Shown here in pieces: positions 11,010 to 23,656 of a stretch of DNA of 64,000 nucleotides. Source of the DNA: Leguminivora glycinivorella. Its lineage: Eukaryota; Arthropoda; Insecta; Lepidoptera; Tortricidae. How positions within the stretch are numbered: position 1 is the first letter of the stretch; every line of letters starts with the position of its first letter. The position numbers and the translations under genes were made by a program. Under the pieces are notes generated by a model. That model was not told the origin of the DNA. It ran no database searches and saw nothing but the letters and a program-made list of their open reading frames with translations. The stretch is taken from NCBI RefSeq assembly GCF_023078275.1, contig NC_062977.1, positions 11,429,118 through 11,493,117 on the forward strand, given 5' to 3'.

Positions 11010-11110
11010 CATAATTATGATGGAAATACTGAGATGGAAGAGCACTGGGCTAGCGATCCAGTGGTCGTGGGTTCAAGGTCTACCCCAGACAGTAAATTTT
11101 TTTCAGATTT
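11010..11110 (+). repeat. SINE fragment with tRNA-like B box
   Basis: Contains agagcactgggctagcgatc, then cagtggtcgtgggttcaagg, matching the second half of a tRNA and resembling the tRNA-like ends at 1786-1857. No full cloverleaf can be drawn. Confidence 0.55.
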
Positions 11111-11990
11111 CATTTATCTTTAAGCTTAATAGCACCGTTGACAAGTCTCTGCTTGATAAAAAAGTACCTAATCTAATAATTATAGTATTTATCAAATATC
11201 TTGGTTTACTGACAGCCATCGCAACGTATCAAAGTCCCAAACTCGACGTAAAAATTTTAGTGTATATGTGACGGTGAAGTATTATAGTGTATATGTATAC
11301 ATATTGAACAAATCTGAAGTTATAGGTTAAAATTAAAATAAAGAAAAAACATAGTAATACATCAAACAATTAATATTATTGATATTTATAAATAGCATTA
11401 AGTTAACATAAAAAGCTATGTTGGTATAAACTTTATTCATTCTAATTTTAAAGGCACTTTCCACAATGTCTAATAAACTTATGATCACTTGCCATGATCG
11501 ATTATGTAACATTTAAGTAACAGATTTAAAATCTTAATAAAAATCTATTTAAAGTAAAAAAAAATTAAAAGATTACATCGCAACTATATATACTTATCTG
11601 CCTTTTCCACAAAAGAAGAGTGATCGTAAATTTACCTCAATCATGGCGGGGAACCAAAGGTTTATTTCATTATTTAGTTTTTAAAACAATCTTTTAATAT
11701 AAATACATGATACATGTAAGGTAAAATAGGTAGAAGTAAAATATACGTACATCTCAACAAAACATGGTTATGCTCGAGCAAACAAAATGTAATTGACTTT
11801 CGAGTAAAACTTGCGACAAATACTTATCATGATAATATTATCATGCGCAGGAGCATGCTGGACAACTGACCGGCTCGAACATCGGCTCTAACATTATCGC
11901 GTATTATGAGTTTCCATACAGGTCCTTATTATGCTCCAAGTACAATAATAACAACGTTTTCACACTTTTCGCCGTCGTTTGTACCGAACC

Positions 11991-12673
11991 ATAAATTAAA
12001 TATAACAAGATCATACCATCCCATACATTAAAATAAAATGCGACCGTAACTCTACCACACATAGATGGCGCCACAAAAAAATGCCTTGTTTTTTTTTATT
12101 CGTATAATAATGGCTTTCTGCTACCAGGACACTTTGCCAATGTCAAGTAAATTACAGAGATATATAAAACAGTATAGGTAGTTTTTTTGCGAACGAGGCC
12201 TTCGCGATGCACTGGAGGATAGCTGGAGCAGCAGTACAAAGCATGATGGCGGCCGGGACCACGAACTGCCGAGTGATGTCCGTAGAATTGGTTATTCGTA
12301 TCTCCAAAAGAATTATTCATTAAATGCACTCTTTGCGCAGGCTATTCACTGCATAATATCCTATCAAACTTATACATTAAACAGCAGAATGCAAAAATAA
12401 AAAATATATCGGAGGACGATCCGCCATGTTCCACGGGTCAAACGAAAGTCCAAATGCCTTGTTGCCACCGATTATTTGTAGATTGGCATTAAGTGTCAAT
12501 TCCGAGCCGTAAATCTATGTCAAAAGTGACACTTAACGCCATCTACAAGTATAATCGAAAGCTACAAGACATTTTTTTTGTGGCGCCATCTATGTGTGGT
12601 GGAGTGTAAGCGCGGTCTTAAGCGGTCGCATTTTAATGTATGGGATGGTATGATCTTGTTATATTTAATTTAT
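11991..12673. mobile_element. inverted-repeat element with about 100-bp termini
   Basis: The left 100 bp (starting ataaattaaatataacaaga and including atagatggcgccacaaaaaa) recurs inverted at about 12570-12673. A second, inner inverted repeat (ttgtagattggcattaagtg against cacttaacgccatctacaag) lies in the centre. No protein is encoded. Confidence 0.85.
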
Positions 12674-12689
12674 GACCGAACCCACATAA

Positions 12690-14535
12690 CGTGGGATAAG
12701 GGTAGGAGATAATAAGGACGTGTTCACCTCAAGTTAGAAATTCCTCCTTATTGGTTATTGGAGATGAAACACTGAACAAGGACCTTCTAGGCATGGAACA
12801 GTTCTTTTAGCTTAAGAAAAAAGGTAAACTTGACACATTTTATAAAATAGTAACTATTACTTATGTTATAACAAAATAAGAAAATTATCACAATAATTAT
12901 GATTTTTACAATTACTAGTTTAATTACATCTACCTATGTATTTGCTGAGATTTATTCTTCAAGTGTTTTTCAATAAAAAGTCACACCAAGGTTGCTTACC
13001 TAATTTCTAACGCTAAAAAAACGAAGTATACCATTATTAAAATTTCGTCGAAATGCCAGTAAAATATATTTTATATTTAGTAAATAAATAGACATCTTCT
13101 TAAGAGACAAAACCATAACATTAAGTAGTTAGATTAGGTAAACCCTTTTCTTCTAACACGGCTACGTCTAATTGCTATTTACGTGAAAGGACTCACAGAT
13201 AAGTAGGTATTCAATAATTATACAAATTCTTTTCAACAAAATCTGATCCATGTTAACTGATTCTCCATATCCACTTACAACATAAACCTAATTACAAGGA
13301 TTTAAACTTTTATACAATCTTTACAAATCTTACATTATCTATACACAATGTACATATTTTTATTTTCCATTTCATTATATTTTTATTTGTTTAGTAGTAG
13401 AAACAGTAGATGTAACTGTACATTGCAATATGGCTATTGCACAAAAAACTAAATATAAGCTTTGGCTTGACCATTACAAACACGTCGCTTGGCGGAAAAG
13501 AGGACCTTTTGTCAGTAGAATCTAACACATACATCAAATTATACTTCCTTACCCCCGAAACATCCAATGTCGTTAATAACAACCTCGTCATGACTTGACG
13601 AGCTTTATCGTTACTTAGTTGAGACAAAAGGTAGTCGTTACTTACTCCTCTACAGAGTACGGACGTAACTTCCTATTTTAATGTCACCTAATTCAACTCT
13701 TACCTTTTTGGTAAGCTATTATGTGATTAATAATCTTATGAATGTTTGTAAACAAGAATATTTAATATTAACAACAATAGGCAAGTGTGTAAAACCATAT
13801 TCAATAAAAACTAGATGGTAAGGCTCTGTTTTTGTACAAACATACTCAAATCAGTAAACGGTTAAATACCAACAGGATTAGTGACCTAAAAAAATAACAC
13901 CATTATTCCAAGAGGACGTTAAAAAATCTCCCACCCGCGTGTCGAGAAAGATTATGTTTGTTTACTGTCCAGCAATGAATATTTTAAATCAGTACATATT
14001 TGAAAATATGGTCTTTAAATTAACACCCGACTTAGAAAATGGCACACAAGTCGACTTTCACCAAGAAACTTCCAAATAATTTAAGAAAATTAAAAACAAA
14101 TTTCATCATTCTTAGAATGATACAAATATCGGTAAAGGTATCTTTTAAAATAAACGGTGTTACGACATCATCCACGAGTAATAACGACGTAGTTTATATA
14201 ATTATAATAACATTTACTGTTAAAACATATGACTTCCTTTAAAAAAACCAACAGAAAATTATTATAAAACAGTCGCTAACAAAACCAACATTTATCATTA
14301 TCTAACAATACTTCGAATTAAGCCAATAGATCTTACACGTAATTCACATTGAACAGTTCGACATTTTTTATTTATATTACAATTAATTCTATTCCTCGTC
14401 ACGAAGGCCGGACAAAGGTCGGAGGGCGCGCCGCCGACAGAAGTGGCAACTCTCCAAATGCAGCGCAGGACCGACTCGTGTGCCTCCTCGAGGCTCTCAC
14501 AGCAGGCAGCGGCACACCGGTTAGCCAGCTGGGCC
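12690..14535 (-). other. probable 3' untranslated and flanking region of CREB
   Basis: An AT-rich, mostly repeat-free stretch directly after the CREB stop codon. A minus-strand AATAAA lies at 14367-14372, about 165 bases after the stop, and could end a short transcript. Further possible signals lie lower down, so a longer 3' end is possible. No separate gene is seen. Confidence 0.4.
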
Positions 14536-17500
14536 TCATTCTGTTTTTTGCTGACAGTACAGTTCTTTTAGTGACTTTAACTCTTCTATTAGAGCCTTGT
14601 TTTGGTTTTCGAGTACGGCGACCCGGTTCTCCAGGCACTTGATGTACTCCTTCTTCTTGCGCCGGCACTCTCGGGCGGCTTCGCGGTTCTTCAGTAACCG
14701 GAGTTCCCTCTTGCGAGTCTGGTCTTCTAGAATAGGACCTATAATGATAGTACGATTTGTTCGTGTTTAGGAAAAAGGAGTTACCACACTTATCGACGCA
14801 GAACCGCATTATTCCTATTAGAAAATGATAAAGCAGGAAGCGCTATTGTCGATCTTTTCGTTTCGGTTCGGGCAAGACAAGGCAGTTGAACATCACGACC
14901 AGGAAATTGACTAATTTATAGCTGCAAAATTACGTCCGCCGCAGACGATTGCGAAATGTTTATAGGTACGGCTATATAGTGTAGTTAGAAGCGGCCCTAA
15001 TTAATAGTCAGGTGTATGCCGTAAACGCGATCAGTAATTATGGGTCATGTGAATCAAGGACCTGACCCTCATCAAGAGTATCAAGGATCAAGGCTTATAT
15101 TACCAGCTAAGCAAGTTAAAAGTATTCAATTGATCGGTCAAAAAACCGGCCAAGTGCGAGTTGTACTGGCGTTGTAAGGGTTCCACCAAGGGCACACCAC
15201 AAGAAGGGCTTAAGTGCCTCCTTTTTTTGAAGGAAGTCATTCTTGCGAATAATCGATTTTGCCTATTTTCATAAATTACTTGGCTAAAAATTATTAAAAA
15301 AAGATTTTTTTGAAATACTTACAAAAAGCTCTTTCATTTCATAAGTAACAGAATATAGTTAAAAAACTGATTTTTAATTTTTACTTTTAGTCCCCAAAAG
15401 TGAAGCCATAAAAACGGCATTTATGAAAAACTTTTCCTGTGCAAGTTTTATAAAAATGTTGAGGAGAGGAAAGAATACTTATTTTTCACATGTTATTTTT
15501 TATGCTAATCACTACAATTGGCGTAAATAAACACATACTTATACCGGTCGGCCCTGTAACGCGAGCAAAAAATAAACTGTAGCTTGTACTCTTCAAACTG
15601 ACCAATAATTACTTCAGCGACTTTTATATCTTGTACTGATTTTTTTTTATACTACAATGTTGATTTTAATATGCAATGTACTGCGAACTTGTGATTTTAA
15701 TAGCTTGACAAGCAACTAAACTGCCGACAGCCTACATTGATGGTTATTAATATTTAATTTGTATGAGAAAAAGAAGGGAAATCTGAAAATATAAATATGT
15801 ATTTTTTTCAAATTATTGTACCAAATTGACATCGTTTGCGGATTATAATTTATGATTAAATCATTTCCTCGTGTTACATGCCCCACCTGTATAGGTAACA
15901 TAGAAAACAACAATAACTCAGGAACAAAATATCAGAATTCTTCACATAAATAAATGCCTTTAAGGGCCCATCGGCCTAGCGGGCAGTGTTAATGGGAGTA
16001 ACTGGCACTTATGTGTTTGAGATTAAGATTCCAATTCATCAAATGAATATTTGGTTAAATAACTTAATAAAGAACTTTCAATTTCTGTGAGGTAAGAGAA
16101 AAGCCTTTTTATAAGGGATAGCGGGCCGGTACCTAGTGGCAACACTAGCGTTGTGTCGTATGGTTCCGCGTCGATAAGTGTGGTGAGCCGGCAGAGCGCC
16201 GAGCGTAGTGTAGTGGCTACTAACCCGGCACGTAGAACTGGCCGTCCTGGTTGGTGGTCGCGTACTGCACGATGGCGCCGCCGCCCGCGCCGCCCGACAC
16301 CGCCAGCGTGTGCAGCCCGCCGTCCGTCTGCAGCGCGCCCGCCGGGATCACTGCAACAACACACGGCTCCATTTATTTCATGTCTTAACATTTATGGAAT
16401 TGCTCGATTGGTTCACTGATCATGTCAGTATTCTTCATCAGGTGTGAGATATTTAAATATAATATTAGTTATACTTGAGCGTTCTACGCGAGACAACCTG
16501 TCTAGTCATTGGAATGTCATACCTTAACCTAGCGTGGAAGGTATGACGGAGGTGAACAAGTTTAAGATTATTTCTTTAGAAACAACATAAAATAGTATAA
16601 CTTATTATAGTTTATTTAGCTGTAACTAAAAACTAGGTTTAGGTTTGTGTTGACTGATGGTGTGGTGAAATATTACGATAATAATAATTTTAAATACGCA
16701 GGGCAGCTTGTGGGAGCTCTGTTACCCGTAAGGTGCCTGGGTGGGTGGGACAGAACTCTCTACCTCTGGCTTGCCTTGGCTGGCCGTCCAGCCAGAGTAG
16801 AGTCGTTGTCGCAGTGGCTTTACAGCCACTGGGAAGAAAGCTGTCTACACTTCTCGATACCCTTGAGCTCTCACACTGGTGTTGCCCTTGAGCCATTTTA
16901 GATCTCTCTTTTTGTGGGGGCGAGTCACAGTCTGCCGGAAATAAAATTGAATACCGTTTTATTAGGCAGATGGGGCAGACCTCCGGTTTTTTCGTCCCAT
17001 AGTCCAGTATTTAGTACATCACTTTCATTCAATAGATCTAAAATTAACTGGGCTAATCTAAAATTAACTTCCATTAACTCTTAAATAGTCCTTACACCCT
17101 GGCGGTGCTGCCCCTGCGTGTGTCCCATGACATCGGGCAAGAGCAGCATTCGCTAGGTGTACCACCTACATTTCATTAAAGTGTCAAAAGGGCTTCTACG
17201 TGTTGGCTTGGGCTCCGCGGCGCGCAAGCCAAAGGTCCGGAATCCCTATAGTTTCCGTGACGGGAAAAGGACATCTTGATTAAAAAAATCGAAGATCAAA
17301 ACCAAAAATAGGGAATCAATCATTTTTTAGGGTTCCGTACCTCAAAAAGGAAAAACGGAACCCTTATAGGATCACTCGTGTGTCTGTCTGTCCGTTGTCA
17401 CAGCCAAAATTCTCCGAAACTACCGAACCGATAACCTGAAATTTGGCACACATATGTAAACTTGTGACCCAAAGACGAACATGTAATTTAAATTAAGAAA

Positions 17501-20500
17501 ATTCAATTATAGGGGCCACTTTTGGGGGAGTAAAAGTGAAAATTAAAAATCAGTGTCTAGAACTATATGTACTGTGTTACATATCAAATGAAAGAGCTTT
17601 GTATAAGTATTTCAAAAATATTTTTTTAAATAATTTTTAGTAAAGTAATTTTCAAGTAATTTAAGAAAATAGGCAAGAAATGACCCCCCCCCCCCTATCT
17701 CCGAAACTACTAAGCATAAAATTTTCAAAAAAATACACGAGATAGTTTTCAATCTATAGATTACAGGAAAACCTACGAGAAATCTACAGTAAGTCGTATC
17801 AGCGTAAGTCGGACTTAAAATAAAAAAAAACTCAAATTAAGAATTTCACTCACTGCCGCTGCAAGGAGTTATACCAAATCTCTTGAAATTGTGTGAGCGC
17901 GTTTGAATATTACATATAAACTCATTTCTGTTTGGTTTTGTTCAAAATATCGATTATTCGCTAAAATGACTTAAATTCCTACTAAAAAGGAGGCGCTTAA
18001 GTCCTTCTTGTAGTGTACGGAACCCTTGCAACGCGAGTACAACTCGCACTTGGCCGGTTATTTTTTTTTCCTTATTTTTAATCTTGATTTAATGGTTATG
18101 GTACAAACACGCGTGTCCAATTTCAATCATAAAATCGTATGTGTAGCACTTGTTAAGTAATCAGCCTATTAAAAAGCTACTAAGGACTGAGAGGCCTGTA
18201 GCCTGAAATACATGAGTCTTCAAACTATAATGCGTTTGTAAAGATCACAAGTTAAGGGTTTCGCAGACTAAAGAATCACTAGCAATGGGGAACTTGACTG
18301 TAGTTAAAATAAAATATTTTATACCGTGCACGAAATAAAGCATCAGATAATTATAAGAAAAACATAGACAGAAGTTATTTTTAAATCCAATTTCTATTTA
18401 ATAAGTCAGGTAGAAATATATAAAGTAACTGAGTTGACCGTGACGTCACTCAATTCAATTTCATATAGATTCCATATTAGCAAGTCGTTCAAATTCGTAT
18501 TGACAGTTCATAAAAAGAAGCTGATTTGACTAGGAGGCAAGTAGCCTATTCACGGCCCGACCCAAATAGGTTATTCATTACTTATGCTATGGATTTTCCA
18601 ATTTAGCTATAACCCTATATGGCTTAGCAATCTCGAAGTGTAACCGTTAAGGTAGTTTCTTCTATTTACTGTATGTAGCTAGAGACACATATACAATCGA
18701 TTTAAGCAGCAAGCGCAAGTTTGGTATATAAAGATTGTGCCCTTCATTCATTGTAATGGATAATTAGTGCCTCTCTCTACATAATATATAGTCCAGTTTG
18801 ATAATTCGTTTAAATATATTATGAAGTTAATCAACAATAAAGAAAAAAAAACACATGCCGATAACTCCACACCATCCGAGTGTGTTTTTATAAAAAAGGC
18901 TACTAAATTCCCTCAATTTTTTAGGTAGGTTATCATCATCATTATCATCCTGTCCCGGCCGGTTTCAGCCTCGGCGACAGGGTTTGTACTGAGAGCAACG
19001 GTCGCGAGCAGGTCACTGCAGGTCAGCCTCGAGATCAACCTCTGGTCTTCGAATACTTGCACTTTTTCTCTTACTGTAGGTATGCCTTTGGCCGATCTTG
19101 TGCCGAAGTCCGGCAGTGTGCAGCACATCTTCGTAGCGCAGAAGTTGGCCGCCCTGTTTCTGCTTCCCACTTTGCTATTCTGATTAGAAGATGCGCTTAG
19201 TCACTCTGTACAGGAGATTTGACCATGTGGTCGGTTGCGAAGCCGCAGACGAGTTGTGTCGCCGCATTAGATAGGCTTCAATGCCGCTGACATAGCACGG
19301 CGTAGAATTGCGGTGTTCCTGACACGATCTTCCCAAGAGAAGTTCATATTAATTAATGTCACGCACGCATTTTAATGAAATTTACCTAATGTGCGAATGT
19401 GTCTTCGGTAGAGTTACCACGTCTCAGAGGCAGCACCCTAAAGCAGCAGCACCCGCTCCGATTCTGATATTCATTTCGTCGTCAAGGTGGCACTTGGATG
19501 TTATTGTGCTCCCCTGATATCTGAATCTGTCTACTTGCTTAAGAGAGTCATCTCCGAGCCTGGCGTCAACGGGCGCTAGTGTCTCTAGCCCCAGGATTTC
19601 GGTTTTCTTGACACTTATTTTAAGGCTGAAGCGCTGATTCTCATTGAGACTCGTTATAAGCGTTTGTAGACTATTTGGGGAATCTGCCACAAAACAAATG
19701 TCGCGGTCTGAGTTACCTCCGTAATAGTGACATGAGAAGCTTTCGTGCAAGCCTTTAGTCGTGCTAGGTTAAACACACTACCATCAGTGCGAAAACGAAT
19801 AGGGATGCCATCCGCTAACGTTTGTAAGGCATCTATGACGACAACAGCGAATTAAAGAGCGATAAATGACAGGATAGTATTCAGGGTTTCCGCCCCTTAC
19901 ACCGCATTGCATGACATCGTGTAGAAGTCTGATGAGCCTGACAAACTTAGCTGTGCACCCCTATTGTGCTAGCACGAGGCACACGACACGATTAAGCTTT
20001 CTCAAGGAGTCAAGGTCAACAAAGTTGTTAGCTTGATATGTGATAAAATGTCAAATATTAATATTAGAGAGCCATCTAGCCGAGCGTTCCCCAAAGGTGT
20101 AACGCCATCTAGGCCACCGTACCTTTTTCTCTATGGCTTTGAGGTACGTTTTTATCTTAGACTTTATCCGTCTATACGGAGTTACATATGTCTTTGGTTT
20201 ATACTAAAAGATTGCATTTCCCGTTTACAGGAATCTTTGAACCTTAACATTGGGCGGCCCATAGGTCTTTTGGCGTCAGCAATTTCCCCAAGCATGACTT
20301 CACGCGGCAGTCTCTCGGGGTCCATGCGGTAAACATGTCCCAGCCAGCGGAGTCGTCTCTGTTTTAAGATTGCTGTGATGCTGCTGCAGTTAGTCTTCAA
20401 GAGAACAGCTTCATTGGTCATTCTATCTTTCCACGCATTAAGACGACGCTCTTGTTTGGCGTATGTAGTGTACTTAGAACACAAGCCTGTTATACGAGGA

Positions 20501-23500
20501 CTTTGGTAGCAATCGTGAGTTTATTGTTCTTCCAAACACGTGAGGCAAGTTGGCCCCCATACTTGAGCAGTAATCCAGCTAAGTTATTGATGCCCAGAGC
20601 CTACTTATTTTTTTGCTGCTGTACTGCAGTAATTACCTCTTTCAGGGTAAATAGTTCATCAAGCTCTGAAATGATAGAAAGCGCCGCTAAATAATTTTTC
20701 CCCTCACTAGCTTGGAAACACGTGTTTTGTCCTTTAATACCAGCGGGTAAATAAAAACGCATTTTATCCACTAGTGGGTAAAGTAATTTGACATTGAATA
20801 AAGTCAAATTAAATGCTTTAAAATTGATAAAAGTAGGTGAATCTAGTAATAAAGATGATTTACCACCTGTGGAACTACTGGAATCAGTGATAAACGCATC
20901 TTTTGCGTTGTAGTTTCCTCGCTATAGTGAGGGGAAAAGTTTTGTGTTACACTCGGGTGCAAATGTATTGTACTTCTCGTGTGTTAAAAAACTCGCAAGT
21001 TCAGGATTCTATTCTCAAACCACTCGCTTCGCTCGTGGTTCAACTATAGAAGCCTTTCACTTGCTCGTTTTTCAATTCTACACTCGGCGTTAAAATACAA
21101 CTTTGCCCCTTGTAAAACAAATAACTATTTGTACTGCATATCTGCAGCATGGCCTACATTAAGTAGGGTCTTGAAGTGCTCTCCCCCGATTCAGTATGTC
21201 TTGCTGGTAGCTGGTTTAGGTATGCATCTATACTTTAGCTATGTTTATAAATCGAATAAAAATTTTAAAGGAGTTTACATAACCGTAACTTATAGTTTTT
21301 GAGAATTAAATTACCTTTTAACTATAAACTATCCATTTACAGCCAACCGTATCATTTACTACATTATTTACAATCGTTAAATAACTTGAATACCTACTAC
21401 ATTCTCGCATTATTTTCAGTTGGAGGTTTTTATATGACGTCATCGGCACAACTTGTGCCGGATTACGTCATCGCGTGGAATAACAATCAGCAGCCGCAGT
21501 CGATGACGTCATCGTGTTTCTTGCATTATTGTGACAAATATACAAATTTATAGGCTTTACTTATTTAAAATCAGAGGAAAGCTAGTACATATAAATAAAT
21601 AATATCTGTGCCATCACCTACCTCGCCTTGCGCAAAGTAAAACCTTGGGAGGTTGTTTTTTAAAATTATTTTTTTTTTCTAATATTTTGTAGATAAAATT
21701 ATATATTTATTTATTTAGAAAATACTACTCCCATAGAAGTAATAAATAGAATAGGTACATACCTACATAGGTCGTTGATTTTACGGAACCTCATAGAAAG
21801 TAACATCCCTGAATATCAATTATGTCTCTAAGATTTATCTTGTATCTGTTAGCTAGATTTTAATTTTTTATTTTGGGATTTTAAGAAAATTGTATATATT
21901 TGTAAAGGTAGCTTTAGTTCACGCACAGTAGTATTCTCAATTGTAGACTTGTTGGACTTATATTCACCAGGGATATAGACTGAGATTACCTTTTTGATTT
22001 TTGTTGAGCTCCCGATATTTCGACGCAGTTGCATGCATCATGATCACGGAAAACAATACAAGTCTAATGAAAATAACCGTGAATCATTCAAAAATCTTAT
22101 TGTAGACTTGATGGTTTGTTATAATTGATCATATCATTAAAAGATGAATTATAAAAAGTAATCCAAACTTGAATGAAAACTAGTACAATCGTATTTGTAA
22201 ATTTAGTAATCTACTTAATGTTATGTTTAGAAAAATATGCACACAAATAAGAGTAGCCCAAAGCCCGTGTTACTACTAGACTATGCAATAATAAAACTGA
22301 CCATTAGAATTATATGAAACAATGTTGTAAATTAATAGTTAACAACCAATGTGTGGTGAAGAAACACAGAGTGATGACACCAGGTGGTGACAACCACACA
22401 GGGACAAGATGATATCATGATTGTACCTGGTTAGTGACACAAGTCGCACACAAATTGAGTCAGCAGCAGAACATTTAACTGACCTGGCGCAAATGATAAA
22501 GGGGATGACAGCGACACTTCATTCTCGCATCCCGGTCTAGACCCCATGCGATTGTCTGTAATGTTAGCAGGCTTTATAGGCTTGAGAATGCGATTTTGTC
22601 ATGATTCTTCATCGAATCTTATTCACTTGGTGTAATGTTTCAATTAGGTAGGTTCCTTTTCTTCACATGGACACTGTACTTTGGAAATAAACTTCACCAT
22701 AACCCAGTTTTATGAAACTGCTGATAAAAATATACCTAAACTGACTGAAAAAGCACAATCTTTATACTTGTTCTACAAACATCTAATAAAAAGGAAAATA
22801 GTCATATAATATAATAGGCAAACCTACCACAGCATCTAGAAGGAAATTGAATCAACATATTTGTTTGACTCACCAGCTATCTCTGCTCCACCCAGATCAT
22901 TCAATATTTTTCTGTATGATGGCCGCCGAGTCAGCATTTCCCGATACTTCCTTTTTGGACTGTCATCATCACTACAGCTGTCATCACTGCATGATTGCCC
23001 TTGGGAGCTCACTAATGTATTTGGCTCCGGCTTAATCTGTAAACAAATGAATTTTGATTAATTTATTTTGTTATTGTACACAATAAAACAAAGCCAAAAT
23101 TAATGCAAGTAAAATATACACAAGAATTAGATAATCTTAAAAACACTTTAAATTCTCAGCCTTCTGGAATACTCTCAATGTATGTGTAATAATAATAACA
23201 AATTATTACCTGCAATGTTTGTAGAGTTCCTTGTGTTGTGTGGATAACTGAGCTTGGTTTGCTGACAAGAATAACATTTCCTTTTGGTAACTGCACAGAT
23301 TGAATATTAGAAGCTGTCTGAATCACTGATTGTTGGTTTGCTTGAATCACCGATTGCACCTGTAAATTTAAGAAACAGTCACTACTAATATTGTACATAA
23401 TATGAATAACTATCTATACAAAATTAAGTATTGCATAAAACAAAAATGGATGAGGATGGGTATATTATGTTTATGATAAACAGATTTTACGATATCAACA

Positions 23501-23641
23501 AACCTGTGCGGGTGCCTGCATTGTGGTGACGGCAACGACGTGCGGCGCGGGCCCTGCGGCCGCCGTGCCTGCTCCACTCGCCAGCGGGTCTGCTCCACCA
23601 GCGCCGCCAGAAGTTCCGTTCTCCTCCACCATTCCCTCCAT
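14536..23641 (-). CDS. CREB: cAMP response element-binding protein (CREB/CREM/ATF1 family), five coding exons
   Basis: A nuclear activator that binds cAMP response elements as a dimer and recruits CBP when phosphorylated. Coding exons in transcript order are 23641-23504, 23359-23210, 23036-22874, 16350-16225 and 14738-14536; all junctions are GT-AG and in phase, giving 259 residues. Exons 1 and 2 encode Gly/Ala- and Gln-rich activation sequence. Exon 3 is the kinase-inducible domain, with RRPSYRK and the PKA-site Ser at about 136, preceded by an acidic Ser/Asp cluster. Exon 4 ends QYATNQDGQFYVPG. Exon 5 is the bZIP: basic region LKNREAARECRRKKKEY and a leucine zipper, ending ELYCQQKTE. The start MEGMVEENG is the first Met of exon 1; the frame is open upstream to the acceptor at 23656, so a 5' non-coding exon is expected. 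Intron 3 is 6.5 kb and may hide an alternative exon. Confidence 0.93.
15132..15430 (-). repeat. dispersed repeat (ccggccaagtgcgagt family), 3' part
   Basis: Begins aaccggccaagtgcgagttg and continues as the reverse complement of about 17600-18062. It lies in CREB intron 4. Confidence 0.7.
16690..17240. other. unidentified moderately GC-rich segment in CREB intron 3
   Basis: A segment of mixed composition with imperfect inverted motifs (ttggctggccgtccagccag) and short open frames on both strands. It resembles decayed repeat DNA, but I cannot name the family. Confidence 0.35.
17325..18062 (+). repeat. full-length dispersed repeat (agggttccgtacc ... cttggccggtt)
   Basis: Starts tagggttccgtacctcaaaa, passes a tgtctgtctgtccg run and gaaccgataacctgaaattt, and ends caactcgcacttggccggtt. 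Shorter relatives lie at 15132, 29708, 35570-35640, 41174-41225 and 43687. It is non-coding as seen here. Confidence 0.75.
19424..19750 (-). pseudogene. LINE reverse-transcriptase fragment
   Basis: A 108-codon frame resembling the region around and after the catalytic motif of non-LTR reverse transcriptases (FVADSPNSLQTLI, then SLKISVKKTEILGL and FRYQGSTI). The usual catalytic Asp-Asp is Asp-Ser here, so it is dead. It lies in CREB intron 3 on the same strand as CREB. Confidence 0.65.
20182..20484 (-). pseudogene. LINE C-terminal fragment
   Basis: A 100-codon frame with the typical LINE carboxyl tail: TYAKQERRLNAW, RRLRWLGHVYRMDPERLPRE, GRPMLRFKDSCKREM. It lies upstream, in its own reading direction, of the reverse-transcriptase fragment at 19424-19750. 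The two are therefore in the wrong order to be one intact element. Confidence 0.7.
20585..21125 (+). repeat. dispersed repeat, inverted copy of 54078-54545
   Basis: Shares aaacacgtgttttgtccttt, taaaaacgcattttatccac, ttccacaggtggtaaa (inverted) and accactcgcttcgctcgtgg with the copy near 54.3 kb, in opposite orientation. A third fragment is at 33640-33780. The family is non-coding as seen here. Confidence 0.75.
21427..21511 (-). promoter_or_regulatory. cluster of three cAMP response elements with TATA motif in CREB intron 3
   Basis: Two perfect palindromic CREs, TGACGTCA, lie at 21435-21442 and 21504-21511. A one-base variant TTACGTCA lies at 21463-21470. All three are followed by TCG on the + strand. 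A TATAAAA reading on the minus strand (the gene's strand) sits at 21427-21433, next to the gene-proximal CRE. The position, after the kinase-inducible-domain exon and before the bZIP exons, is that of an internal promoter for a bZIP-only repressor. The first two sites form arms of an imperfect 38-bp palindrome centred on cggcacaacttgtgccg, so a transposon remnant is an alternative. Confidence 0.45.
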
Positions 23642-23656
23642 GCCAACTAAGGCCAC

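Noticed and set aside
14349..14809. 97- and 136-codon frames over the CREB bZIP exon
   Set aside because: Out-of-frame readings; the true minus-strand frame gives the basic region and leucine zipper with an exact acceptor at 14738/14739.
16023..16419. 122- and 88-codon frames near 16.2 kb
   Set aside because: Shadows of CREB exon 4 (16225-16350), whose own frame joins in phase to both neighbours.
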